Shown here: positions 12,111-22,989 of the stretch, piece by piece
Numbering within the stretch: position 1 is the first letter of the stretch
Layout of the letters: each line of letters starts with the position of its first letter
Assembly: GCA_963556195.1 (NCBI GenBank)
Contig: OY744520.1
Location: 155,493,607 to 155,557,606, forward strand
DNA: 64,000 nucleotides
From: Sepiola atlantica
Lineage: Eukaryota > Mollusca > Cephalopoda > Sepiida > Sepiolidae
Direction: 5' to 3'
Notes under the pieces: generated by a model
What the model was told of the DNA's origin: nothing
Database searches by the model: none
Seen by the model: only the letters and a program-made list of their open reading frames with translations
Program-made: the position numbers and the translations under genes

Positions 12111-13918
12111 ATCAAAAACACATGCTTTAGAGGTGTCAAGGATGTTTCATGATATTCCGCATGAGAAAAACAGTGAGGATCAGGTCATCAAGTGTGGTTT
12201 TAATCCGCAATGGATATTTGGAAGTTTGTTATTAGCGAAGCGGAAGCTAAAGTTTAGTTCAAGGCGAACTTTTCAGTAAGTTGCCGTGTAAATGATATCA
12301 CTGTGGTTAGATAGGGGCGGAATTGTTGATTGTGCAGTTTTCACCACACTTTTACAGATTTTCCAGAAATCGAGAATTCCTAATTTTGGTTACTCAATTT
12401 AGATGCGGCTATTACACTCATACAATAGATTCTTGATGCTATCAATTTCTGTGGCGGTCGAATTGGACGAATTATTACTGCCTATGAGCAATAGGAGCTG
12501 CACAGGTCGAAGTAAACCATAAAGAGGAGGTGGGACTGGCTATAGAATGTCCTCGTGTGTACATGTGCTTCCATGCCTGCTTTGACCTATCCGGTTACCT
12601 CATTTACGCACTGATCAACAGGCACAGAAAAATCTTTACTTACTAGGGCGTCTCATGTGATCTCTGATATATTCCCAAATCCTGTAATTTGAAGTATCTT
12701 GTCATTTTTAGTTACGGCTGTTCTGTCTCGGGGTCAAAACTTTTAAGCGATATCAACCATGATCACAAGATGGTCGGCGTTTCCTAGTAGGTCATATGCA
12801 CCATGACACAAATCTCTTAAAGTGTGGTAATGAATAAGTCGATGAATGAGCCTTGCTGATGTTTACAATCTGGCAGGCACGTCAGGAAAGTGTCAATCTG
12901 TGAAAGAGAGTGTGCAATGGGGAAACAATGTGTAGTGTTACCAGTTGTGTCTGTATGGCTTGAAAATCCAAGCGATCCCTGTGGTGAACATCACAATTCC
13001 ACCCAAAAAGTATTCGTGCGCTCGAATCTGATGAGAGTGCTGTATCTATGCTATCAGAGACCAGGTTGAGCAAGTAATTGTACTGAGTAAAAAAAACGTT
13101 AGATTAAATATAACTAACCGTGTGTTTTAAGATCAATCTAAAGCACATATAGTCTTGATCATTTGATTCTAAACTATTGAATATAAACTCCGAATCCGTG
13201 GATATGTTTGTCAGCGTCTTTACTGGAGAGAGTGATATATCCAGTCATGTGAAAACGATTATAATAGATTGATAATTGTAGGTTAGTTTCCTTTATGGCT
13301 ATAATACCCGGGGAAAGAATTCTACGTCATCGAGTGTGAGCGTCTGGTTTGGACATGTTTTTAATGTAGTGACGTTTTTTACATTTTGAGTATAGTGGTC
13401 TTGGAAAAGTGGATTTTTCTTTGATGTCAGTAAGCAAACATAAGTAGACTATCAGCCTAGACTGTATCTATGGCGTTTAGGACTTGGTTAAAACTACCAG
13501 TAATCACTGCAATATCACTTTACATGCGCGACATGACCGTAAAGTTATCCTGATGTTAAACAACTGTTGATAGATCAGCCGCTCATAGCGATACCTAAAA
13601 GTTAAGACTCTTGTACTCCTAGTCGGAAACAGAAGCCAGACAAGCTATCGAAACTCTACTATTCAATAGTTAGAAAAAGAGCGATCCAGACTAGTTGTGT
13701 GAAACTAAGTGACGAGAAAGTGTCCCTGTGTTGCCTAGATAGAGTGAAAGATAAACGACGTTCATTGCCCTTGTCATAGAAACAAGGCCAAGCATTAGAT
13801 GTATTTGATGTGTCCTTATCATGGTACATCTGTTCCTGGCTTGGAGACAAAGAAAAAGTGCAAATGCCGGCGATAGGCAGAGCATATCATCTTTATAATT
13901 TAAGGTTTGCAAACCAAG
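12095..13918 (-). pseudogene. Non-LTR retrotransposon, family 1 copy D (5' half only)
   Basis: Minus-strand copy matching the 5' half of copy C: linker (12120-12560), endonuclease (about 12700-13340) and 5' region (13400-13918). At 12882-13073 the minus frame reads SSARILFGWNCDVHHRDRL, a damaged form of the GDFNVHHRDWL endonuclease motif that copy C has lost. The 5' regions of C and D align over about 500 bp, including a decayed frame sharing FALLLCLLAR in C and FALFLCLQAR in D. D lacks RT and 3' end, the opposite of normal LINE 5' truncation, so a deletion or a tandem duplication is implied. Confidence 0.7.
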
Positions 13919-14199
13919 TTTTACATCAGTGTGTTCCTTCTGTTAGATGAATGATCTGATAAGACATACGGGTCCATCACACAGAGAGCTGTAATATCGT
14001 CCCTGGGTACTATGCTAGGTATTCGTGTGCCTTTGTGTGGATAGATAAAAACGTTACTACTTAATATATATGTTAATGTCTCTTCCAAAGAAACAGGAAA
14101 ATTGAAGATAATACATATAAAAGAGTGTATTCTTATAATAGATAGAAAAGTAGGGGCATTTTCATAGCATGGGAAGAATACCAATTTGCTTTTATTAAT

Positions 14200-14490
14200 T
14201 TATTTACTATTAGGTTGTTTTGAAAGACACATCTCTTGTGTCAAGAGAAAAAAATGGCCGAAATACAAATGCGGCGTTTTAAATATATTTGGGGTCTCCT
14301 CCCAAAAATGTAATACACTTTGAAATGAAAAACGTGTAGTAAGTATGTTAGTCTTAAATAAGAGTCTATGATTGAAAAAAAAACAGGAATATAGAAATTG
14401 AAATAAAATTATATAAACAATATAAATGATAAATAAAAATGCCTCTCCCCCCAAAAATAACTTAGCTAAAGTTTCACGGATTCTCATGTA
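14200..14490. repeat. Diverged direct repeat, first copy
   Basis: A segment beginning near the TTAGGTTGTTTTGAAAG region and containing AATGGCCGAAATACA and GGGGTCTCCTCC. It is matched in order by 14660-14975 (AATGGTCGAAATACA, GGGGTCCCCTCC, then an A-rich stretch). The nature of the repeat is unknown. Confidence 0.6.
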
Positions 14491-14659
14491 GGCTCCTTGC
14501 AGAGATACGTATCCGCTTACTTAACCTTGCAATAGATTCTGGAAGTGCGAAGATACAATATATTTAAGAAGAGACTAAGAGATCATATTATAAATGGAGG
14601 GTACTTTTACAAGCGGTCAGAAGTTGTTTATTTCGCTTTTTCAAAATATTTGTCATTAT

Positions 14660-14975
14660 ATTTAAGTCATTAATATTTTAAACACATATTACATTTGTCG
14701 AGAGAAACGAATGGTCGAAATACAGATGCAACGTTTCAAATATTTTAGGGGTCCCCTCCAAAACCTGAATAATTTGAGATCAACCTCTTCGGACTGTAGA
14801 GCGAAGAGAGACACATGATAGGGGAATTATGAAAATTTCTAATTAAATAAGGGTCAAGATTAGAAAAAAGAAAACATTAAAGTAGAAATAAAATATAATA
14901 AAATGTGAAAAAAAATATACACGAGAGGTTACAAAGAAAAATCAATTAACTGAAGCTTAGCGACTTTTACATGTG
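14660..14975. repeat. Diverged direct repeat, second copy
   Basis: Second copy of the 14.2 kb segment, about 450 bp downstream in the same orientation, with many substitutions and indels. Ends just before the tRNA-like tandem units. Confidence 0.6.
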
Positions 14976-14989
14976 AGCTAATTTTTGAT

Positions 14990-15790
14990 TCACGTATCTT
15001 GTTCCGTCTTTTGAAAGCACATTAAATTTCAATTAGATTTAAACAACTAGCCTACGTACCAACGGACTCGAACTAACAACTCTTTCTGATGTAACCCAAC
15101 ATCGTTGATCCCATGGCTAGAAGGTCAGCTGCGCGATTTATACGTGTAAATACGGTGTTAATACAAACTAAAATCGGTAATTAAATCTAAAGTGTTCACT
15201 CCAAGAAGAAAAAACAATAGCGTTACTGGCAGGGCGATATAATTACTTTTTACGAATCAGAGTGCCGGTCCTTTATTAAAAGGGCTAAAATCTTAAATAA
15301 ATTATACAATATTAGTTGTTCATCTACAATCTTTTACCGTCTTTAAAAGACTCATCAGTATAAATTTAAAGTACTGGCCTACTTACAAATGGACTCAAAC
15401 ATACAGCCCTGAGATTTGTAATCCAATGTTGTTACCCCCTTCGCTAGTAAGTCGGCTGCTCGTATGAAACGTGTAAATCGGTTTAATACAAACGCATTTC
15501 GGTAATTACATCTGAATGGGAGGGAACTATAGCGTTACTGCCAGGGCGATATAATTATTGCGTATCAATCAGCGTGTGACCCCTTTATAAATTGGGATTT
15601 TAATAATAATTAACTAATAAAATATTATTTATTTATCTATAGGCAAAATTGTCTCGTCTGTTAAAGTCTCATGAGTACAGATTAAAACAACTGGTCTTAC
15701 TAGTTTCATGCTCGAATTTACAATCCTCTGTCTTATGACCCTACACCGTAAACTCTTTGACTAGCAGGCATATTATAGTATACAATGAGA
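14990..15790 (-). repeat. Three tandem tRNA-like (SINE-derived) units of about 320-330 bp
   Basis: Three diverged head-to-tail units start near 14998, 15327 and 15645. All share the block order CTT(T)..AAAG, a short T-rich segment, CTGGCCTAC/CTAGCCTAC, a tRNA-like core, CGTGTAAAT and GCGTTACTG(C)CAGGGCGATATAAT. On the minus strand unit 1 carries GTTCGAGTCC near 15068, a good RNA polymerase III B box, preceded by a possible anticodon arm (GATGT, six-base loop, ACATC). Unit 2 has GTTTGAGTCC and unit 3 is weaker and truncated. tRNA-derived SINEs are usually dispersed, so a tandem triple is notable. No functional tRNA is claimed. Confidence 0.6.
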
Positions 15791-15794
15791 GAGA

Positions 15795-16430
15795 AAACGT
15801 TAACAGTAGAGTTACAGTCCCAGTTTTAAGTACTTTATTTCCAAATCATAATGAATGGATGTGATACAAGGAAAGAGTATTTATAACACCAGTAGTGTTT
15901 CTAATGTTAGTGATCATATTTTTGCGCAGCTCATAAGCTATTATAATTGTGATAACGTTTTTATAAGACCAGCCGTCCTTCGAATCTTGCCATGGATACA
16001 CTTGGTGTGTATAGTCACAGTGCAGATTCGTAGACAACGAAGCACCGTTATCTGGATAACTTTATTTTATATAAATGTATATGACTCCTTTTTATTTGTT
16101 AACTTATTTGGTAAAAGAACGAATTCGTTTTTCTAAGTGTAAAGCAATACATAATCATCTGTAATAATAGATCCCTCAGTTGACTACTAATATAGTAAAA
16201 TACATATAAACAAAGATAGTAGATATGGCGTTACAATTTCTTCTACTGACGGATGTGGGTTTCTTGTTACATGGGATTAGTTATTAAAGTGCAGAGCGCA
16301 TGTGAATGTGAGCACCTGTACATGTTTCATATCTCGTACGTCAATGCACATTTATGAGTCATAGACGACGAAACATCTCTGTTGATAGCGATATTTATAG
16401 CTGCCATAGACGACGAATCAGTCTGTAGAT
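15795..16430. other. AT-rich spacer, nothing recognised
   Basis: Contains an overlapping pair of opposite open frames of about 60 and 93 codons without recognisable motifs. No support for a gene. Confidence 0.45.
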
Positions 16431-16454
16431 TATGATATATCTAAATACATATGA

Positions 16455-16487
<33 letters not shown>

Positions 16488-16544
16488 TATATACATATAT
16501 GTATATATATTCATATATATATATACATATATGTATATATATTC

Positions 16545-16590
<46 letters not shown>

Positions 16591-16596
16591 ATATAT
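16455..16596. repeat. Complex (TA)n microsatellite with internal CATATATG blocks
   Basis: TA tract in which a block of about 32 bp (ACATATATGTATATATAT, then TC and TA units) is repeated in tandem. Ends directly at the Penelope-type tail that starts with TGTGTGTATT. Confidence 0.9.
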
Positions 16597-16875
16597 TGTG
16601 TGTATTTAGGCAGCATATTTTCATTTAGGCAAACATTATAAAATAACACGGAGTGGTTTTGTTTGATGCGACTTTTTTATTTTTTCAATTTTCCGAATTG
16701 TCCATCTAATGTTTCGGTCAAATTGATGTAAATATGATCCATGGGTTTCTTGTTCCATTCTTTTTTCTTTTTTGCAAGTACTTTCGATTTGAATCGTCAA
16801 ATCATCTTCAGGCGGTATTAGTTTTAGTGTCTTTACAAATAATGACTTTACTGTTGTGCTCATTTTTGAATTATA
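16597..16875 (-). mobile_element. Penelope-like element 3' tail (fragment)
   Basis: On the minus strand a short frame reads PPEDDLTIQIES, then KKEKRMEQETHGSYLHQFDRNIRW. The same end sequence (on the plus strand TGTGTGTATT.AGGCAGCAT directly after a TA tract) recurs at 49713, where a Penelope GIY-YIG domain lies upstream on the same strand. I infer a shared Penelope-type 3' tail. Family assignment rests on that second copy. Confidence 0.5.
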
Positions 16876-17096
16876 ACGGCAAGTAGTTTATAACTTGAAA
16901 AAGCGTCTGTAAAGTTAAAATGTACATGACAGCGTGATGGTGTTCTATACATATGAGAGATTTAAAAGTTTGACCGTTTAAACCGTTAAGAAATTGATTG
17001 CGTTAAAGAATCTGCATACAATTCAAATGGCTAAGAATTTGGTGATGTTAATTATTATGCTAGACACTTTAAAATGTTGCGACTAGTTTCATAAGA

Positions 17097-18135
17097 TTAG
17101 AACAAACTTTATTAAAGCAAAGATAGATAAAACCCAGGAAAACAGTAAATGCCAATTGTGTGGACAAAGAGACGAAACGATAAATCATATTATAAGTGAA
17201 TGCAGCAAGCTAGCCCAAAACGAATACAAGAACAGACATGACAGCGTGGGGAAAGAAGTACACCGGGAACTGTGCAAACAACTGAATTTCGAATATGAAA
17301 AAACACTACAAACACAAACCAGAAACTGTACTAGAAACGAAAAACACAAAATCCTATGGGACATGAATGTACAAACAGATAAACCCATAACAGCAAGGAG
17401 ACCGGATATGATAATAATCAACAAGAAAGAAAAATCCTGCAAAATTGTAGACTTTGCCGTTCCAGCGGACCACAGAGTGAAGATCAAAGAGACGGAAAAA
17501 AGAAGCAAATATACTGAACTTGCCAGAGAACTGAAAGGAATATGGAACATGAAGAAAGTCAGTATAACACCAATAATCATAGGAGCACTAGGGACAGTCC
17601 CCAAACACATGGAGAAGAGACTAGGAGAAATAGGAATCAAAGGGATAACTGAGACCATACAAAGGATAGTAATGATCAAAACAACTACAATCCTGAGAAA
17701 TGTCCTTGAATGCGGAAACCCACATAAGCAACGAATGGAGAATAAACACATGGAAGCACAAGAAAACCGAACCGGAGAGAATACAACCGCACGAGAGAGG
17801 CACAAGCATAGGCTGACACCACGAAAATTATGGACAGAGGGTTTAGGAGGAAAAGCGCAAACCAGACCTCCACTGGAAGAGCGCGGACAGCTCTGGGACC
17901 TTGGGGAGGCTTTTTGCCACTCAAACTCCAGAGAAGACCAATGGCCCTTATCAGCTGAAAATCAGTGGTAGATGGATGTTGCGATACCGCAAGGTCATCA
18001 GCGGTGATGAACGAAAAGAGGTGGAGCATACTGGAAGTCTGAGGAGACTTATTGTCACTCAGACTTAAGGGAATACCACATGTTGTTGGCAGTGGGTGAT
18101 CACTGACGATGACCAGTGTGATAACTCCTAGTGAG
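17097..18135 (+). pseudogene. R4/Dong-like retrotransposon, 5'-truncated copy with intact restriction-like endonuclease frame
   Basis: The 3' part of an R2-superfamily non-LTR element. These encode, after the RT, a restriction-like endonuclease that nicks the target. The open frame runs from about 17100 to 17971. It contains a CCHC knuckle, CQLCGQRDETINHIISEC (C-x2-C-x8-H-x4-C), and then RRPDMIIINKKEKSCKIVD (RPD-x12-D) with KRSKYTELARELKGIWNMKK and IIIGALGTVP. It closely matches the longer copy at 43.28-44.32 kb, with the same 3' untranslated tail (GACCAGTGTGATAACTCCTA). The frame reads through the stop of that copy because of a small length difference near 17715. The 3' end abuts a TAA tract; the 5' junction near 17097 does not. 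RT is absent, so it is non-autonomous. Confidence 0.85.
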
Positions 18136-18160
18136 TAAATAATAATAATACTAATAATGA
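18136..18160. repeat. (TAA)n tract at R4/Dong-like 3' junction
   Basis: Short imperfect TAA array between the 3' end of one R4/Dong-like copy and the truncated 5' end of the next. Confidence 0.9.
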
Positions 18161-18860
18161 TTTTACCGTCCCAGCCGACCTGAGGGCGAAGACCAAGAAG
18201 ACAGAAAAGTGAAATAAATACACTTTACTGACCAGAGAACTGAAAGGGATATGAAGTATGAAGAAAATTATTATAATACCAATAATCACAGGACAATCAA
18301 GAAAAACTAGTAAAAATTGGAATCAAAGGGAAGACTGATACCATGAAACTGACCCCTATGATAAAAACAGCTGGAATCTTAAGGGAAATCTTTGAATGCA
18401 GAAACATTTCCACATAAGCTACGAAGAATAAGTAATCACATGCAAGGTGCAATATGGAAAAAACAAAGCTACACAAAGAGCACCACAGGAATAGAAGGAT
18501 CAGAAACTGAGAAAATTTCATAAACTACTTCCCACTCCGAAAAAAGCGATGACACCAGCCCCGACTGAGACAACACAAAACAGTTATGAAGGATACAGGA
18601 GGATTGAAAAACCGAGGATAGATAGCACTAACCAGACCTCATCTGGAAGAGTGCGGAGAGCACGGGGACATTGGGGAGGCTTATTGCCATTCAATACCCA
18701 GAGAAATCAATGGTCGTTGCCAACGAGAAAATGATGGTAAGTGTCTGTTTTGATAACGCAAATTCATCTGCAGTAGTTATTTTAAGAAGTGGAGAGCACT
18801 GTAAATCTGGGGAGCCTTATTGCCACTCAGAATTCATTGAACATCACTGGTGATTATAAG
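18158..18860 (+). pseudogene. R4/Dong-like retrotransposon, second truncated copy, strongly decayed
   Basis: Starts directly after the TAA tract, within the endonuclease region (TTTTACCGTCCCAGCCGA, matching the VDFAVPAD codons of the intact frame). It follows the same order: a decayed match to KYTELARELKG, the ATCCT(T)A..GGAAAT segment, then a tail with AACCAGACCTCATCTGGAAG and GGGGAGGCTTATTGCCA. Frames are destroyed. The divergence from the 17.1 kb copy indicates a separate, older insertion, and the pair forms element-TAA-element order. Confidence 0.75.
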
Positions 18861-18879
18861 TTAGCAAATTTCGAAACAA

Positions 18880-19500
18880 CCAGAATTCGCAAAGAGCAAT
18901 CTCTAGAGATTAGAGAAGTTGGCGAACGACTGGAATTCCATGTTTGGCCAAGAAATGTTTGATCAATTAGGATGAATGTGCGAGGGGCGTTGTCGTGATG
19001 TAGTTGCCAGTTTTTCGTCGTTTGCACCGAACTGCGTCACAGAGGCGCCAGGGAACATCTTAATAGTACTTTTTTTTCACCGTTTGTCCTTCCAGTGCGT
19101 ATTCGTGATGCAACATTCAACGGATATCAAAGAAGACAGTCGGATTCACCTTGATTTTGCTTCGCATTTGGTTTGCCTTGGAGGCTCGGGATGCTTACAT
19201 TGCGACGACTGTCTTTTTATTTATGGGTCGTACCCGTACACCCATGACTCATCTCCAGTTATCACGGTGTTCAGAAACCCAGGATCAGTTTTGATGATTT
19301 CCAGAAAGGGTATGTGCAACTTAAAAGCTGAGGTCTGTTTGTTCCTGCGACACACAACTTGAGCACAAATTTCGCAGCAACTCTTAGTATGTTCAAAGGA
19401 TCACGAGCACGTTTTAACGACGATCTTCCATCACCAAATTTCGCACCCTCTCAACAGCAGCTGCAATCCGAGCAGTTTAAGACTTCAATTTAAGACTGAC
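18880..19500 (-). pseudogene. Mariner-like transposase remnant
   Basis: On the minus strand, frameshifted segments spell a mariner-family (Tc1/mariner, DD34D-type) transposase, which cuts and pastes at TA sites. Readable pieces in order are ERVRNLVMEDRR (near 19430), FLEIIKTDPGFLNTVITGDESWVYGYDP (first catalytic D, near 19230-19310), QCKHPEPPRQ, and a C-terminal piece with HHDN and TFLAKHGIPVV (near 18930-19000, later catalytic D). Many indels separate these pieces and no inverted terminal repeats were found. It is of a different subfamily from the mariner at 23 kb. Confidence 0.7.
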
Positions 19501-21184
19501 TCCCAAGCAGACAAGATGTGGACCTGCCTTCTCTTTCGGGATGACGCTAAAAGAACTAATGAGCTCTAGGATTACATTATTTCGTCTTGTCTACAAAACG
19601 CAACCCGTTATACAGCCTTCATTTTGTTCCTGTGTTTCCAGTAAATAAAACTGCACATCTCTTTATTTGTGAGACCATTGTTTATTTCGGGAGTAATGTT
19701 TACCCCGTCTGCTTATTCCATTTCAGTCAGATTTGGCAAGCCCAATTACTTTCCATAGTAAGTCGTCCATCTGATGTTTCGATTTAAACTCAAGACTAAA
19801 ATTGGGCTCTCCCAGCTAAATACTGTCTCTGTTTGTAGAGATCATCTATATGCATACGCGCATGCTTCGTACGCGTCGTTATTTTAACCGCGTGATTTAA
19901 TTAAACTGCATATTTAAAAAAACACTCGAATGCTTAACACGTGATCTATTTAGACGAATCAGGTTTATGCCAGTTCAACTTCTATTTAATTCTTATACTT
20001 TCTAATTTAATGTTCAATTACATTTTGTACTACATATATGACATACCTTATGATAAACAAACTTTTACATATATATTAAAATGCGTCAAAACCAGTATGA
20101 AGGTTTAAAATAATTTCAATGTTTCTTCCCTATCCTAATCGAAAAAGTGGCACTGTTAATCATCTTTGAACAATTATGGGAAAATTGATTATCGTAGATC
20201 CGTATTTGTCGTCATTAAACAGTATTTTGATCTAAGTAAGCTGCAAATATATTTATATTATTTAGTAATAAATAATTTCGAGACGAATGGTTTCTTTTTA
20301 TATTGAAAGTTTTAAATATAGTTCTACGATATTAAATCCACAATTATATCTATATACTTTGGTCGAAAATGTAATAGAATTAGAGAAGTTGAAACGGTTG
20401 AATTATATTGATCGGTCTCAGCATACAAATGCACACAATGAGATGCTAATCTCTCCCTCTCTCTCTTCGTTTCACTTTCTTTCTATCTCTCCCTCAGGGA
20501 CACACACAATTATTATGAAATCTGATTTAATTTTTTATCTATATAATAAACGTAAATGTGCTTGTGCTTTGCGGTGTGATGAAAGGATGTATGAGGAACG
20601 ATAATGAATAAGAAGGTGATCGGAACAAAGAGTAAAAGAGGGAATAGACAACGGAAGGGGGATGAACCGCTGTGAACCCCAAGGTAAAATGTATGTGCGA
20701 GAAGGGGAGAGTTAGTGAACAAATAAGAAGATAAAAAGAAAAAAACAAAGAGTAAAACAGAAATAAGTACGCAGATGACAAGAAAATTGTTAAGATAGCA
20801 TATATTTTCAATGCGCTTAAAAGTAATTTAAATCAACGCTTCTCGAAATCCGAAAGTTTAGTAACGTTTTCAAACGTTTTCGTTCAAGCATTTTGAAGCC
20901 TTTAAACTGACAGTCTATTTTATAGTATGTTTACTCACTAGTTCTTACCGCATGGACCGCTGTGGTTGTGGAGTCTCTTTCAACGGGGAATCATTATATG
21001 TGGATAGGCATTCATGCGTGTGTGCGTCCCTAGAATATAGCGCATCGATCACACGATGTTTTAAACTACATGTCATTTTTTTCTACTCTTTTCCTTTTAA
21101 ACCTTGTGTGTACGTGGATTTCTGAAAAGTCTCTTTTAATGCAATACAATAGTCCACGATTTACCTGACATTCTTCTTAATCTT
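19501..21184. other. No supported gene; AT-rich with CT/GA-rich patches
   Basis: Includes a short CT-rich run near 20450-20500 and A/G-rich sequence near 20600-20780. Open frames overlap on both strands and have low-complexity composition. Confidence 0.5.
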
Positions 21185-21395
21185 CTCCGTTCTGCACTGG
21201 GCGTGCTCTTCGTGGTCGTCTAGCTTCGTGTCTTTAGCTTTCTTAACAACTCCTTACCTTTTTCTTCATCTTGTAGCTTCTTCGTTCTGAACATCTTCGT
21301 CTGGCTGTGATCTTCGTCTTCGTGGTCGTCTAGCTTCGAGCCGGGGGGTTTCTTAAGAACTCCTTACCTTTTTCTTCGTTTTTTAGCTTGCTTGA
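21185..21395. repeat. Two tandem units of about 110 bp
   Basis: CGTGGTCGTCTAGCTTCG occurs at 21211 and 21321. The following blocks TTTCTTAA.AACTCCTTACC and TTTTTCTTC.TCTTGTAGCTT or their near matches recur at the same 110-bp spacing. Pyrimidine-rich; nature unknown. Confidence 0.8.
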
Positions 21396-21517
21396 TCATC
21401 GTGCGTGGCGTATCGGTTCTCTAGGAATCAAAACTCTTTAATACGACAATGGAAATAACTCAGAGGACATGTTGAGAGGATTATGGAAAGGTCGTTTATT
21501 GGTATTTCCTGGTAATG

Positions 21518-21520
<3 letters not shown>

Positions 21521-21565
<45 letters not shown>
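21521..21565. repeat. (GA)n microsatellite
   Basis: About 22 uninterrupted GA units. A shorter GA run lies near 22290. Confidence 0.95.
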
Positions 21566-21568
<3 letters not shown>

Positions 21569-22987
21569 GTCTTTCACTTGCCTGTTTCCCGGTTGCATAA
21601 CTTAATTACTTTTCCTGACTAGATTGGGTGGGAGATGTGGATGTGGTTGCTCATTTTTGTCTCATTTGAGACCAAAGTGAAAGTTTCAGACCATTATCTT
21701 TGGCTGTCCACCCGCTTAGATTTCCACAGTTAACTGATCTTTTGGGCATCTACTCGCTTTAAACTCTCATGGCGGACTCTAATCTCGATTCTCGTGTCAA
21801 ACTTAAAGTTTACCGATCATTATTTTTGGGCACCAGCTCGCCTCGAATTTCACAACGGTCTCATCTAAGATTCCCACACTTCGACAACAACAAGTGACGT
21901 CACAGTCCTTTTTCGTGCGTCACCCAAACAGATCACTGAACTCAATATCGTACCATCCTTGAACCTTGGCCTCAGACGTTTCATACCAGTCAAATCACTG
22001 TCAGCATGTTATGAATTTGAGTACGAGTAATCCCTAGAAATCAGATTTATCATTTTAAACACTGGTCATCTCAACCTGCATTTAATTCGCGAATTTCACT
22101 TCGGTCATAATCCACACTAGCTAACTTAAACGCTTTTTTAGAATATAGGGGTCCTCATAATCCAAAACAATAAACGCGAGCTCAGATGTCTATAAACAAT
22201 TACAAAATAATATTCTCTTCCGGCCTTTGATTCTTAGACTATTAGAACGCTATCTGAACGTTAAGTGATGTGCGTGCGGGAGGGATACAGAGAGAGAGAG
22301 AGAGGGCGTATGAGAGAGAATTATAGATTCAGAAAGAGTATTTTATTTAGCAAATGACTAAATAGTTTATTAATCTTTTAAAAGTTACAAAATAATTTTC
22401 ATCTCGCTTCGAAATAGCTAAACATAGTCTGAAGTTCGCTGATTGTGGGTAATGTATTTTAAAAACAAAATATGCTAGCTTCATTAGTAATTTTGTTTAT
22501 TTGAAGAAAATTATAAAACAATATATGGTTGGAAAGAAAATAAAATAAAAGTAACATAGCGCTTGCTTAAGTGATTATCTATTGAAGAATTGTTTTCATT
22601 TTTATTTATTTTAATTAATTCATTGTTATTCCTGATCTAATCGATTAGTTTTTTTTCTTATTATTGGCTAGTTTTGTCTCATTTTACTTATCGATTTAAG
22701 AAAGTGAATAAGAATTAAATTTCGATACGATAACTATCAGGCAAACCCAGCTAGCTCTAGATAATAGTCAGTTTCTGTATGCTATGCGAATTGGATCGAT
22801 AATATGTTTTCTAACAATATTATATTGAAACATATAAGCTCAGGCAATTTCAAATTTGTAAACAGATGTGATGTTTTTACCTTCTTTGATTTACTTTGCT
22901 CTTGATAATTAAAAAATGCGATGTTTTGTATATACACACTTAAAAAAATAGCTGTTTCTAATAGCATTTTTAACGCTAAAACATAGA
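21566..22987. other. No supported feature
   Basis: AT-rich single-copy-looking sequence up to the mariner insertion. No coding or RNA structure could be supported. Confidence 0.45.
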
Positions 22988-22989
22988 TA

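Noticed and set aside
16395..16649. Ile/Tyr-rich open frames on both strands over TA tracts
   Set aside because: Product of (TA)n repeats; the same occurs at 2.4, 28.9, 46.9, 49.6 kb.
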